Shown: piece by piece, positions 26,158 to 35,381 of the stretch
Layout: every line of letters starts with the position of its first letter
Position numbering within the stretch: the stretch's first letter is position 1
NCBI RefSeq assembly: GCF_004004565.1
Contig: NZ_SACM01000001.1
Span: 1,426,001-1,490,000 of the forward strand
Length of the DNA: 64,000 nt
Direction of reading: 5' to 3'
Source: Inhella crocodyli
GTDB lineage: Bacteria > Pseudomonadota > Gammaproteobacteria > Burkholderiales > Burkholderiaceae_C
The notes under the pieces: model-generated
Told to the model about the DNA's origin: nothing
Database searches by the model: none
The model's input: the letters and a program-made list of their open reading frames with translations, nothing else
Position numbers and translations under genes: made by a program

Positions 26158-27336
26158 ATGAACCTCCCCGGCCTGAACTTCCAACTCGGCGACGACATCG
26201 ACGCCCTGCGCGACGCCGTGCGCGCCTTTGCCGACGCCGAGATCGCCCCGCGCGCGGCCGAGATCGACCGCAGCGACCAGTTCCCCATGGACCTGTGGCG
26301 CAAGATGGGCGAGCTGGGCGTGCTCGGCATCACCGTGCCCGAGGAGTACGGCGGCGCCAACATGGGCTACCTGGCGCACATGGTGGCCATGGAAGAGATC
26401 AGCCGCGCCAGCGCCTCGGTCGGCCTGAGCTACGGCGCGCACAGCAACCTGTGCGTGAACCAGATCAAGCGCAATGGCAACGAGGCCCAACGCGCCAAGT
26501 ACCTGCCCAAGCTGATCAGCGGCGAGCACGTGGGCGCGCTGGCCATGAGCGAGCCCGGCGCCGGCTCCGACGTCATCAGCATGAAGCTCAAGGCCGAAGA
26601 CAAGGGCGGTTACTACCTGCTCAACGGCAGCAAGATGTGGATCACCAACGGCCCCGACGCCGACACCCTGGTGGTCTACGCCAAGACCGAGCCCGAGCTG
26701 GGCGCGCGCGGCGTCACCGCCTTCCTGATCGAGAAGGGCATGAAGGGCTTCTCCATCGCGCAGAAGCTGGACAAGCTGGGCATGCGCGGCAGCCACACGG
26801 GCGAGCTGGTGTTCCAGGACGTCGAGGTGCCCGCCGAGAACATCCTGGGCGGCCTGAACCAGGGCGCCAAGGTGCTGATGAGCGGCCTGGACTACGAGCG
26901 CGCCGTGCTGGCCGCCGGCCCCATCGGCATCATGCAAGCGGTGATGGACAACGTGGTGCCCTACATCCACGACCGCAAGCAGTTCGGCCAGAGCATCGGC
27001 GAGTTCCAGCTGATCCAGGGCAAGGTGGCCGACATGTACACCGTGCTGCAGGCCGCCCGCGCCTTTTGCTACACGGTCGGCAAGAACCTCGACCTGCTGG
27101 GCGCCGGTCACGTTCGCCAAGTGCGCAAGGACTGCGCCAGCGTCATCCTCTGGTGCGCGGAGAAGGCGACCTGGATGGCCGGCGAAGGCATCCAGATTTA
27201 TGGTGGCAACGGGTACATCAACGAGTACCCGCTGGGTCGCCTGTGGCGCGACGCCAAGTTGTACGAGATCGGGGCCGGCACGAGCGAAATCCGTCGCATG
27301 CTGATCGGCCGAGAACTCTTCGCGGAGACGATGTGA
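26158..27336 (+). CDS. ivd: Isovaleryl-CoA dehydrogenase
   Basis: A 392-residue acyl-CoA dehydrogenase. It oxidises isovaleryl-CoA to 3-methylcrotonyl-CoA with FAD and passes electrons to ETF, in leucine breakdown. Signature segments are [14 protein letters not shown], the [13 protein letters not shown] motif typical of isovaleryl-CoA dehydrogenases, [10 protein letters not shown], and [22 protein letters not shown] -10-like TAGAAT (26118-26123) lies 34 bases before the ATG at 26158. No other leucine catabolism (liu) genes follow, which is unusual; the downstream gene is a small membrane protein. Substrate assignment is by family resemblance. Confidence 0.92.
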   Translation: MNLPGLNFQLGDDIDALRDAVRAFADAEIAPRAAEIDRSDQFPMDLWRKMGELGVLGITVPEEYGGANMGYLAHMVAMEEISRASASVGLSYGAHSNLCVNQIKRNGNEAQRAKYLPKLISGEHVGALAMSEPGAGSDVISMKLKAEDKGGYYLLNGSKMWITNGPDADTLVVYAKTEPELGARGVTAFLIEKGMKGFSIAQKLDKLGMRGSHTGELVFQDVEVPAENILGGLNQGAKVLMSGLDYERAVLAAGPIGIMQAVMDNVVPYIHDRKQFGQSIGEFQLIQGKVADMYTVLQAARAFCYTVGKNLDLLGAGHVRQVRKDCASVILWCAEKATWMAGEGIQIYGGNGYINEYPLGRLWRDAKLYEIGAGTSEIRRMLIGRELFAETM

Positions 27337-27710
27337 TGTTGATGCTGGCCTTTGGCGGTTTGATGGTCGTGTTGGGCCTGCTTTCGGGCGGGGTGCTCAC
27401 GGGGTCGGCCGTGGGGGTCAGCGGCTTGCAACCCGGCTGGACGGCCTGGCTGGCCTACCCCGGACTGACCTTGCTGGGCTACGGCCTCTTCGTGGCCGCG
27501 GCCAACGACGGCCCCATCCAGGGCCTGACGCGCGGCGCCGGCGCGCTGTGCACCCTGCTGGGCATGGCGGCCATCGCCGTGCTGGTGCTGCGCTCGCTGG
27601 GCATCCTGGCCTTCGAAGGCGGCACCTTCACCCTGTGGTGGGTCTTCGCTTGCAGCCTGGTGCTGGGGCCACTGGGCTGGATGGGCGGCAAGATGCCCCG
27701 CCCCGCATGA
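27336..27710 (+). CDS. Small integral membrane protein, unknown function
   Basis: A 124-residue protein with four hydrophobic segments covering most of its length, including LAFGGLMVVLGLLSGGVL and LCTLLGMAAIAVLVLRSL. Its ATG overlaps the ivd stop (TGATG), and the next gene's ATG overlaps its own stop, so it is translationally coupled in the middle of the ivd-GNAT-can-aceK run. No named family is recognised. It looks genuine from coupling and hydrophobicity. Confidence 0.65.
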   Translation: MLMLAFGGLMVVLGLLSGGVLTGSAVGVSGLQPGWTAWLAYPGLTLLGYGLFVAAANDGPIQGLTRGAGALCTLLGMAAIAVLVLRSLGILAFEGGTFTLWWVFACSLVLGPLGWMGGKMPRPA

Positions 27711-28255
27711 GCCTGCCGACGCTGGCCCTGCCCCACCCAGGCTGGACGCTGCGCCCCTGGCGAAGCACCGACGCCGAAGCCTTGGCCCGGGCGGCCAACG
27801 ACGACGAGGTGCTTCGCTGGATGAGCGACACCTGGCCCGAGCCCTACACCCTGAAGGATGCGCAGTGGTGGGTGGACGAAGGGCAGTTGGCGATGGGCGA
27901 CAACTGGGCGATTTGCCTGCACGACGTTCCCCAAGGCGGCTGCGGCCTGTCGCCGCTGGACGGCTTCCAGCGCTGCAACCTCGAAACCGGTTGGTGGCTG
28001 GCTCCGGCCCACTGGGGGCAAGGCGTGGCCAGCCACGCCGCGCGCCTCATGGTCGCGCGCGGCCTGGCGCAAGACGGCATCACCCGCGTGTTCGCCCCCA
28101 TCCATGCCGGCAACACCCGCAGCATGGGCGTGGCCCGCCGTGCCGGCATGGCGCTGGAAGGCGTGCAGCGGCGCAGCGCCTTCAAGCGCGGGCAAGTCAT
28201 CGACCGCCACCTCTACGCCGCCGTGCGCGACGACCTCCCGAACCCGGCCCCATGA
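27707..28255 (+). CDS. GNAT family N-acetyltransferase (RimJ-like)
   Basis: A 182-residue protein with the RimJ/RimL-type acetyltransferase layout: LRPWRSTDAEALARAAND at the start, ETGWWLAPAHWGQGVASHAA with the acetyl-CoA loop (about residues 86-105), and NTRSMGVARRAGMALEG near 134-150. It overlaps the carbonic anhydrase gene start by four bases. The acceptor could be an amino group on a small molecule or protein; nothing in the sequence tells which. Confidence 0.88.
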   Translation: MSLPTLALPHPGWTLRPWRSTDAEALARAANDDEVLRWMSDTWPEPYTLKDAQWWVDEGQLAMGDNWAICLHDVPQGGCGLSPLDGFQRCNLETGWWLAPAHWGQGVASHAARLMVARGLAQDGITRVFAPIHAGNTRSMGVARRAGMALEGVQRRSAFKRGQVIDRHLYAAVRDDLPNPAP

Positions 28256-28947
28256 GCGACGCCCTCGACCAACTGTTTGCCAACAACCAAAAGTGGGCCG
28301 CCAAGATGGAGGCCCGCGAGCCGGGCTTCTTCACCAAGCTCCTGGCGCAGCAAGAACCGCAGTACCTGTGGATCGGCTGCAGCGACAGCCGCGTGCCCGC
28401 CAACGACCTGGTGGGCCTGCTGCCGGGCGAACTCTTCGTGCACCGCAACGTGGCCAACCTCGTGGTCCACAGCGACCTCAATGCCCTGTCGGTCATCCAG
28501 TACGCGGTGGACGTCTTGAAGGTGACGCACATCATCGTGGTCGGCCACAGCCAGTGCGGCGGGGTGCGCGCGGCGCTGAGCGGCCGACGCGCCGGCCTGG
28601 TGGACAACTGGCTGCGCCACGTCCAAGACGTGCGCGACGCGCACCAGGGCCTGCTGCGCTGCATCGAAGACCCGGCCCGCCAGGTCGACGCCCTGGTCGA
28701 GTTGAACGTGCTGGAACAGGCCCGCAACCTGTGCCACACCACGGTGGTCAAGGACGCCTGGGAGCGCGGTCAAACCGTGGTCGTCCACGGCTGGGTATAC
28801 GGCCTGCACAACGGCCTGCTGGACGACCTGCGCATCACCGCCAGCGGCCTGCACGAGGTGCAGATCGCCTACGCCAAGGGCCTGGCGGCCGTGGCACAAC
28901 GCTACTTGGGCTCCACCGGCATCGACGATGTTTCCCCACCGCCTTAA
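28252..28947 (+). CDS. can: Beta-class carbonic anhydrase
   Basis: A 231-residue zinc enzyme that interconverts CO2 and bicarbonate. The zinc ligands are Cys43 and Asp45 in CSDSR and His99 and Cys102 in HSQCGG; Asp45-Arg47 forms the usual catalytic pair. Length and sequence fit the Can (CynT-like) type of proteobacteria. Its ATG overlaps the upstream GNAT stop, and its own end overlaps the aceK start by 20 bases, so it is locked into one transcript with aceK. Bicarbonate supply next to glyoxylate-shunt control is a reasonable but unproven logic. Confidence 0.97.
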   Translation: MSDALDQLFANNQKWAAKMEAREPGFFTKLLAQQEPQYLWIGCSDSRVPANDLVGLLPGELFVHRNVANLVVHSDLNALSVIQYAVDVLKVTHIIVVGHSQCGGVRAALSGRRAGLVDNWLRHVQDVRDAHQGLLRCIEDPARQVDALVELNVLEQARNLCHTTVVKDAWERGQTVVVHGWVYGLHNGLLDDLRITASGLHEVQIAYAKGLAAVAQRYLGSTGIDDVSPPP

Positions 28948-30673
28948 CGACCCCCGCGCCTTCGAAATTGCCGAGTGCCTGCTCGGGGGCTTCAACCGCC
29001 ACTACCGCCTGTTTCGCGAGACGACCGCGAAGGCCAAGGCCCGCTTCGAGACGGCCGACTGGCACGGGCAACAGCGCGCCCAGGCCGACCGGATCGAGTT
29101 CTACGACCAGCGCGTGGGCGAAAACGTCGAACTGCTGCAGTCGCGCTTCGGCGCCAGCCAACTGCCCATGGAGGTCTGGCAGCAGGTCAAGCTGCACTAC
29201 ATCGGCCTGCTGACCGACCACCTGCAGCCCGAGCTGGCCGAGACCTTCTTCAACTCGGTGTGCACGCGCATCCTGCACCACAGCTACTTCCACAACAACT
29301 TCCTGTTCGTGCGCCCGGCGGTCAGCACCGAGTACATCGAGAACGACGAGCCCGCCGCCACCCCCACCTACCGCGCCTATTACCCCGAGCCCGGCAAACT
29401 GGCCGAGACCTTCCGCCGCATCGTCACCAACTTCCAGTTGCAGCGGCCGTTCGCCAACCCGGCCCGCGACGCGGCGCACGTGATGGACGCCGTGCAGTCG
29501 CGCCTGGGTGGCGAGCGCTGGCGCACCAACTTCCAGATCCAGGTGCTCTCCAGCCTGTTCTACCGGAACAAGGGCGCCTACATCGTGGGCAAGATCGTCA
29601 ACGGCTTCCGCGAGATCCCCTTCGCACTGCCCATCCTGCACGACGCCAACGGCCAGCTCGTCATCGACGCCATGCTCTTCGGCGAGGACGACCTGCTGAT
29701 GCTGTTCAGCTTCGCCCGCGCCTACTTCATGGTGGACATGGAGGTGCCCAGCGCCTGCGTGCAGTTCCTGCGCGGGCTCATGCCCAAGAAGCCGCGGGCC
29801 GAGCTGTACAACGCCATCGGCCTGCAAAAGCACGGCAAGAACCTGTTCTACCGGGACCTGCTCTACCACCTGCGCCACAGCTCCGACAAGTTCCGCATCG
29901 CGCCCGGCATCAAGGGCATGGTCATGCTGGTGTTCGACCTGCCCAGCTTCCCCTTCGTGTTCAAACTGATCAAGGACTTCTACCCGCCTCAGAAGGACAC
30001 GACCCGCGAGCTGATCCAGAGCAAGTACCTGCTGGTCAAGCAGCACGACCGCGTGGGCCGCATGGCCGACACGCTGGAGTACAGCAACGTCGCGCTGCCC
30101 CGCCACCGCTTCGACGAAGAACTCATCAAGGAACTCAAGCACTTCTGCCCCAGCCTGTTGGAGGAGAACGGCGACGACCTCGTGCTCAAGCACGTCTACA
30201 TCGAGCGCCGCATGGTGCCGCTGAACATCTACCTGCAAGACGCCACCCCCGCGCAAATGGAAACCGCGGTGGTCGAGTACGGCAACGCCATCAAAGACCT
30301 GGTGGCGGCCAACATCTTCCCGGGCGACATGCTGTGGAAGAACTTCGGCGTCACGCGCCAGGGCAAGGTCGTGTTCTACGACTACGACGAGATCGAGTAC
30401 CTGACCGACTGCAACTTCCGCAAGGTGCCCGCGCCACGCAACGAGGAAGACGAGATGAGCGGTGAGATCTGGTACGCCGTGAACAAGGGCGACGTCTTCC
30501 CCGAAACCTTCGGCCCCTTCCTGCTCGGCCACCCTGGCGTGCGCGAGCCCTTCATGAAGCACCACGCCGACCTGCTCGACCCGGCCTTCTGGCAGCGCTG
30601 CAAGGACGCCATCCTGGCCGGGCACGTGCACGACGTGTTTCCGTACGACGCGAACCGACGATTTGCACGCTGA
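28928..30673 (+). CDS. aceK: Isocitrate dehydrogenase kinase/phosphatase
   Basis: A 581-residue enzyme that switches isocitrate dehydrogenase off by phosphorylation when acetate or fatty acids are used, sending carbon into the glyoxylate shunt. It has an AceK regulatory N-terminal part (about 1-310) with [16 protein letters not shown], and a kinase-like C-terminal part with [20 protein letters not shown] and [17 protein letters not shown], then [15 protein letters not shown] near the metal site. Length equals the E. coli enzyme. No aceA or aceB is within the window. A -10-like GACAAT lies just beyond its end for the next gene. Confidence 0.98.
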   Translation: MFPHRLNDPRAFEIAECLLGGFNRHYRLFRETTAKAKARFETADWHGQQRAQADRIEFYDQRVGENVELLQSRFGASQLPMEVWQQVKLHYIGLLTDHLQPELAETFFNSVCTRILHHSYFHNNFLFVRPAVSTEYIENDEPAATPTYRAYYPEPGKLAETFRRIVTNFQLQRPFANPARDAAHVMDAVQSRLGGERWRTNFQIQVLSSLFYRNKGAYIVGKIVNGFREIPFALPILHDANGQLVIDAMLFGEDDLLMLFSFARAYFMVDMEVPSACVQFLRGLMPKKPRAELYNAIGLQKHGKNLFYRDLLYHLRHSSDKFRIAPGIKGMVMLVFDLPSFPFVFKLIKDFYPPQKDTTRELIQSKYLLVKQHDRVGRMADTLEYSNVALPRHRFDEELIKELKHFCPSLLEENGDDLVLKHVYIERRMVPLNIYLQDATPAQMETAVVEYGNAIKDLVAANIFPGDMLWKNFGVTRQGKVVFYDYDEIEYLTDCNFRKVPAPRNEEDEMSGEIWYAVNKGDVFPETFGPFLLGHPGVREPFMKHHADLLDPAFWQRCKDAILAGHVHDVFPYDANRRFAR

Positions 30674-30703
30674 CAATCCGCGCCCTCTTCAAAAAAGGGC
30701 CGT

Positions 30704-32353
30704 ATGCGTTTTCTTCGTTTCTCCCGCGGGCTGTGGCCCCTTGTCTGGCTGGCGAGCATGTCGCTGGCCGCGGCGCAATCGCCTCGCTTGGAGGCCGCAC
30801 AACGGCGCATGGACGAGGGCCATGCGGCGGAGGCTTTGGCCTTGCTGGAGGAAGACCGCAGAGACAACGGCCTGACCTCGCACAACGCCTGGGACTTGCT
30901 GCGTTTGCAGGCCGATCAGGGTCGGCACCATGAAGCGCTGCAGACGCTGGAGACCATGCTGCGGGTTGGGCGTGCCGTGCCTGCCGCGTGGCTTGAAGCC
31001 GAGGCGCGTCTGGCACCGTTGCGCGAGGATCCACGCTGGCAAGCGCTCGTCGCACGCGCACACCAACGCGACGCCTTGGAGCGTCGCTTGCAGGGTGCCG
31101 CTGCACTCGAAACCGGCTACCGCGCCAGCTTGCCCCTGGTCGAGCGCTTGGCTGGCGTCTCGCGCCTGTGGATGGAGGCGAAGAACCACTTTGCCAACTT
31201 CGACTTGGTCCCGGACTTGGACTGGGATGCGCTCTACCTGCGCACCCTGGAACGGGTGCAAAAAACACCGGACACCCTGACTTACTACGGTGAACTGATG
31301 CGCATGGTGGCCGCCTTGAACGACGGCCACAGCAATGTGTATCCACCCGAGGCCTTGTGGGAGGCCCTTTGGGCACGTCCCGCCCTGCGAACGGCTCGCA
31401 TTGAGGACCGGGTGGTGATCACGGCCGTTCTCGATCCTGCCCTGGCGAAGCAGGGCGTGCGGGTTGGACAGCAGGTCCTCCGCGTCGATGGACTGGCCGT
31501 CGAGACCCACGTCGCCCGACGTGTGCTGCCGACCCTCAGCGCCTCGACGCCGCAGGACCGCAAGCATCGCGCCTACGGACAGTCGCTGCTCGCTGGCAAC
31601 CTGGGCCAGGCGGTGCGCTTGCAGCTGGGCGACGGCACACGAACGCGCCATGTGCGCATACCGCGGGTTTCGGTGGCCCGCGCTTGGGAGTTGGAAGAAC
31701 GACCGGCCTTTGCCTGGCGCAAGTTGCCCGGTGACATTGCCTTGGTGGAGCTCAACAGCTTTGCCGACGACAGCGCCGCCGACGCTTTCATGGCCGCCTT
31801 CGACGAGATTGCCCAGTCCCGCGCCATCGTGTTCGACGTGCGCCACAACGGCGGCGGCAACAGCCAGGTGGGCTACCGCATCTTGGCCACGTTGAGCGAT
31901 CGCCCCATCGCCAGCTCACGCTGGTGGACGCGAACCCAGGTGTCCGCCTGGCGTGCCTGGGGACGGGCAATGCCCTTGGAGGGCGGTCACCATGGCGACG
32001 TCCTGCCCGACCCCAAGCGCCACTACCGCGGGGCGCTGGCGCTGCTCGTTGGGCCTGGGACGTACTCGGCAGCCGAAGACTTCACGGCCGCGTTCCGCTC
32101 GCTCGGGCGGGGCCCGGTCCTGGGCGCCGCCACCGGTGGCAGCACAGGCCAGCCGCTGTTCTTCAAGCTGCCCGGCGGCGGCCAAGCTCGCCTGTGCGTC
32201 AAGCGCGACCTGCTGGCCGACGGGCAGGAGTTCGTCGGTCGCGGCATCGCGCCCGATCAGCCGGTGGCGACCACATGGTCCGGCTGGCTGGCTGGCCGCG
32301 ACGAGGTGCTGGACGCTGCGGTGCAAGCGCTGCAAGAGGTCGCGAAACCCTGA
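30704..32353 (+). CDS. Secreted S41 family peptidase-like protein
   Basis: A 549-residue protein with a signal peptide (about 1-25, ending AAAQS). A helical N-terminal part (about 26-150) precedes a conserved LNDGHSNVYPP segment near 205, a PDZ-like region near 245-330 and the S41 catalytic part with FDVRHNGGGNSQVGY near 382 and GPGTYSAAEDF, in which Ser455 is the likely nucleophile. It resembles tail-specific/C-terminal processing peptidases. Its bases are slightly poorer in GC and its third positions less biased than its neighbours', so it may have come in by transfer. A GACAAT -10-like element (30672-30677) lies ahead. Confidence 0.85.
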   Translation: MRFLRFSRGLWPLVWLASMSLAAAQSPRLEAAQRRMDEGHAAEALALLEEDRRDNGLTSHNAWDLLRLQADQGRHHEALQTLETMLRVGRAVPAAWLEAEARLAPLREDPRWQALVARAHQRDALERRLQGAAALETGYRASLPLVERLAGVSRLWMEAKNHFANFDLVPDLDWDALYLRTLERVQKTPDTLTYYGELMRMVAALNDGHSNVYPPEALWEALWARPALRTARIEDRVVITAVLDPALAKQGVRVGQQVLRVDGLAVETHVARRVLPTLSASTPQDRKHRAYGQSLLAGNLGQAVRLQLGDGTRTRHVRIPRVSVARAWELEERPAFAWRKLPGDIALVELNSFADDSAADAFMAAFDEIAQSRAIVFDVRHNGGGNSQVGYRILATLSDRPIASSRWWTRTQVSAWRAWGRAMPLEGGHHGDVLPDPKRHYRGALALLVGPGTYSAAEDFTAAFRSLGRGPVLGAATGGSTGQPLFFKLPGGGQARLCVKRDLLADGQEFVGRGIAPDQPVATTWSGWLAGRDEVLDAAVQALQEVAKP

Positions 32354-32459
32354 GCATGGCGGGATGGCCTCACTCGCTGGTCGCCCTCGTCCAGCTGTCC
32401 ATGGTCGTCTGGGCTTCGGTCATCGCCGCACGAGCGCTGGGCCGACCGAGCCCCGGTCC

Positions 32460-33860
32460 TCAGGGCATGGGCTTGGCGTAGAAGCGCGACGGGCTCAGCG
32501 TCGGCAGGCGCACGAGCACGTCCACGCCGTAGCCCAGGACGTCGGGGCTCTCGTAGGCCCGCTCCATCTCGGGCGGCATCACCGCCGCCCCGTAGCCACC
32601 GCGCACGAAGGGCGTGGCCCGAAACCAAGCGGCAAAGCGCTCGTCGCGCGGCATGGCGGCCAGGTCGACCCAGAAGGCCGCCGCCGCATCGCCGCCGTCC
32701 ACCAGGGCCGCGTCGAGCGAGCCGGGGCCCATCGTGCGAAACCACGTGGGCACGGCCCCGCCCCGCTCCATCTGCCCCTCGGCATTGATGCGGCGAGCGT
32801 GGAAGGTCGCGGCGCCGTACGTGAAGTTCACGCTCTGGTAGCCCGCCTGCAGCCGTTGGCGCAAGGCCAGGCCGGTGGTGGGCGCGGCGGCACCGGCCAG
32901 CAAGTAGCCGTGGTCGGCCACGTGCCCGTCGTGCGCCCACAGGGCCACCCGCCCCTGCCGCCCCGCCGCCCGCACCGTGCGCTCGGCCATGGCCACGTCG
33001 CGCCGGGTGAATGCCTCGGTGGGCAGGTCCATCATCGAGGCGCCTTGCACGTTGAACTCGAAGGTGTGGATGGCCATGCGCAGGGCGTACGCGGCCTCGT
33101 GCCCGTCAGGGTCGAGCTCGGGGGGCAAGGCCGCTTCCAAAGCCGACGCCGCATCCCGCCAGGCCTCCCACTCTGCCCGGGTGGCCTTGGCAAAAGGACC
33201 GGGCATGGAGGTGGGCGCCCCTTGCACCAAGGTCCCCAAGGCGGCCTGCAGGCGATCGGCCCGGGCGGCATCGCGGGCGCGCAGGGCGGCCAAGGCCGCC
33301 TGCCCGTCGCGCACCGGGTCTTGCACGTCGATCCCCACCACGCGGACCGGCTCCACCGCCTGCCGGTTGAAGGCTTGCAAACCCAGCAGCAAGCGCCCCA
33401 GGGCCTCCACGCGGTAGACCTCGAAGATCCGCGATTCGTGCAGCGCGCGCCCCACGTCGGACTCGGCGCTGCCGGGGGCGATGAAGCGCTGCAAGCGCTC
33501 GCCCACGGCGCGGTTGGACTCGAGCGCGACGACCCGGAAGCCGTGCTCGCGCACCAGGGCCAGGATGAGGTCGGCCTTCAAGACCATGTCCTCGTGCGTG
33601 CCGTGGGTGGCTTCACCGATGCCGACCACGCGGGCCGGCGCCAGTCGCGCGGCCAAAGCGGCGACGGCGTCGGGCGCGCCCAGATCGCGCCGGTTCTTGC
33701 CCAACCAGGCCTGAAGGGCCGCGCGGTTCTCGGCGCTCATCTGCGCCGGCGACGCGTACACCCCATCCAGCGAGGTTGGCGCGGTCTGCGCCTGCAAGGG
33801 CGACGTGGCCAGGGAAAGCAGCAGGGCCAGGGTCAGGCCAGGGTGACGCAGGAAGGGCAC
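32460..33860 (-). CDS. Secreted erythromycin esterase-like protein (EreA/ChaN-like fold)
   Basis: A 466-residue protein. A GTG start at 33860 is chosen because GGAGAC lies seven bases upstream and a clear signal peptide follows (FLRHPGLTLALLLSLATSPL then Gln-Ala-Gln). The erythromycin esterase signature is present as GIGEATHGTHEDMVLKADL, with a second motif FRVVALESN; ALWAHDGHVADHG supplies later active-site histidines. Family members include macrolide esterases and succinoglycan-biosynthesis proteins. Most genomic members have unknown substrates, so macrolide resistance should not be assumed. Confidence 0.85.
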   Translation of the reverse strand: MPFLRHPGLTLALLLSLATSPLQAQTAPTSLDGVYASPAQMSAENRAALQAWLGKNRRDLGAPDAVAALAARLAPARVVGIGEATHGTHEDMVLKADLILALVREHGFRVVALESNRAVGERLQRFIAPGSAESDVGRALHESRIFEVYRVEALGRLLLGLQAFNRQAVEPVRVVGIDVQDPVRDGQAALAALRARDAARADRLQAALGTLVQGAPTSMPGPFAKATRAEWEAWRDAASALEAALPPELDPDGHEAAYALRMAIHTFEFNVQGASMMDLPTEAFTRRDVAMAERTVRAAGRQGRVALWAHDGHVADHGYLLAGAAAPTTGLALRQRLQAGYQSVNFTYGAATFHARRINAEGQMERGGAVPTWFRTMGPGSLDAALVDGGDAAAAFWVDLAAMPRDERFAAWFRATPFVRGGYGAAVMPPEMERAYESPDVLGYGVDVLVRLPTLSPSRFYAKPMP

Positions 33861-33951
33861 GGTCGGGTCTCCAACGATGGGCTTCGGAACGGCAGCGAGC
33901 AGGATAGGCCGCAGCGCAGAATCGAGGCCCCACCGGCCCCCCCGCGATTGC

Positions 33952-34449
33952 ATGGACATCAACTGGCACGAAACCCTCGAGATGGCGAGCTTCATCGTCA
34001 CGGTGGTGGGCTTGCCCTTCGCCATCTGGGTGTTCCTCAAGCAAGAGCGCGCCGAGCGTGAGAACGAGGAAGAGGAGGCCTACCTGCTGCTGGCCGACGC
34101 CTACGACGAGTTCCTCAAGGTCGTGCTGCAGCACAGCGACCTGCAGCTGCGCACCGCCGCCGCGCTGGAGAACCCCACGCCCGAGCAGCGAGAGCGCATG
34201 CAGGTGATCTTCGAGATGCTCATCAGCCTGTTCGAGCGCGCCTACCTCGTGGCCTGGAAGCCCGACATGAGCGAGAGCGAGCGCCGCCGCTGGAACAGCT
34301 GGGACGACGCCATGCGCGAGTGGTGCGGGCGCGACGACTTCTTTTTCCTGCTGCCGCAGCTCCTGCGCGGCGAAGACGCCGCCTTCGCGGCGCACTTGCA
34401 GCAGGTGGCCAAGGACGTGCGCGGCAGCCAGTTCATGGTGCGCCCGTGA
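33952..34449 (+). CDS. Membrane-anchored protein of unknown function
   Basis: A 165-residue protein. After a short amphipathic start there is one membrane helix (MASFIVTVVGLPFAIWVFL, about 12-30), and then a charged, helical soluble domain rich in Glu. NSWDDAMREWCGRDDFFFLL near residues 112-131 is the most distinctive stretch. A -10-like CAGAAT (33917-33922) lies 30 bases ahead. The next gene's GTG overlaps its stop. It resembles conserved betaproteobacterial proteins of unknown role; no catalytic motif is visible. Confidence 0.7.
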   Translation: MDINWHETLEMASFIVTVVGLPFAIWVFLKQERAERENEEEEAYLLLADAYDEFLKVVLQHSDLQLRTAAALENPTPEQRERMQVIFEMLISLFERAYLVAWKPDMSESERRRWNSWDDAMREWCGRDDFFFLLPQLLRGEDAAFAAHLQQVAKDVRGSQFMVRP

Positions 34450-35381
34450 CCCGCCTGCCCCTGCCCAGCGGTGGTCCTGCACAAGACCCGCGCGCCTTCG
34501 ACGCCTTTCACGACCAGCCCGAGGCTTGGCGTCCGGCCATGGAAGCCCTGGTCAGGGCCCAAGGCTGGACCGGCGACTGGCGGGCGGCGGGCGAGGGCAC
34601 CGTGCTGGTCGCGCTGTTGGGCGATGCGCAGGTGCTCAAGCTGTTCCCGCCCTTCTTGGCCGACCACGCGCACTTCGAGCAGGGCCTGCTGCAGCGCCTG
34701 CAGGGCCAGCTGAGCCTGCCCACGCCCACGCTGCTGGCCCAAGGCGAGCAAGACGCCTGGCGCTGGACGCGCATGACCCAGCTGCCCGGCCAGCTCTTGC
34801 TGACCCGCTGGCCGTACATGACCGAGATCCAGCGCCTGACCTTGTTGCAGCGCCTGGGCGAACTGGCGCGCGAAGTGCACGCCCTGCCCGTCGGCGACCA
34901 AGCCGAGCGCGCCCCGGCCTGGGCCGACTTCCTGACCCGGCAGCGGGCGCAGTGCGTGGCGCGCCAGCAGCGCACCGGCTTACCCGCGCACTTCCTGGCC
35001 CAGTTGCCCGCGTTCCTGGACGGCCCCTTGCCTGCCGAGGGCGCGCCCGACGTGCTGCTCACCGGCGAGTACACGCCCATGAACCTGCTGGTGGACGAGC
35101 ACGACGCCCTGGCGGGCATGTTCGACTTCGGCGACGGCCTGGTGGGCCTGCCCGCCTACGACTGGCTGGGGCCGCTGTGCTTCTTGTGCAGCGGCGTGCC
35201 GGCGCGCGTGCAGGCCTGGTTCGACGGCCTGCTTCAGCCGGTGCCCGCCGACCCCGTGCCACTGCTGCGCCTGATGCTGTTGCACCGCTACAGCCACCTG
35301 CCCTTCCAACTGGCCAGCCTGCCAGGGTGGCAAGACGAGCCCACGCTGGCGCGCCTGGCCGAACGTTTGGTGGGCCGATGA
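34446..35381 (+). CDS. Aminoglycoside phosphotransferase/kinase-like protein
   Basis: A 311-residue protein with a GTG start overlapping the upstream stop by four bases. The fold is that of APH/ChoK-like kinases: a Lys in VLKLFPPF (near residue 65), LLTGEYTPMNLLVD in place of the catalytic-loop HGDxxxxN (residues about 200-213) and MFDFGDGLVGLPAYDWLG for the metal-binding DxD motif. The His-Gly-Asp is changed to Thr-Gly-Glu, so activity may be altered. Substrate is unknown. It is coupled on both sides in a three-gene unit. Confidence 0.78.
   Translation: MTRLPLPSGGPAQDPRAFDAFHDQPEAWRPAMEALVRAQGWTGDWRAAGEGTVLVALLGDAQVLKLFPPFLADHAHFEQGLLQRLQGQLSLPTPTLLAQGEQDAWRWTRMTQLPGQLLLTRWPYMTEIQRLTLLQRLGELAREVHALPVGDQAERAPAWADFLTRQRAQCVARQQRTGLPAHFLAQLPAFLDGPLPAEGAPDVLLTGEYTPMNLLVDEHDALAGMFDFGDGLVGLPAYDWLGPLCFLCSGVPARVQAWFDGLLQPVPADPVPLLRLMLLHRYSHLPFQLASLPGWQDEPTLARLAERLVGR

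Noticed and set aside
32356-32481. A 41-codon plus-strand frame after the S41 gene
   Set aside because: No ribosome site or family; it overlaps the end of the erythromycin esterase-like gene on the other strand.
33860-34040. Longer start of the erythromycin esterase-like gene
   Set aside because: It would overlap the divergent membrane-protein gene and bury the signal peptide; GTG at 33860 has a ribosome site.
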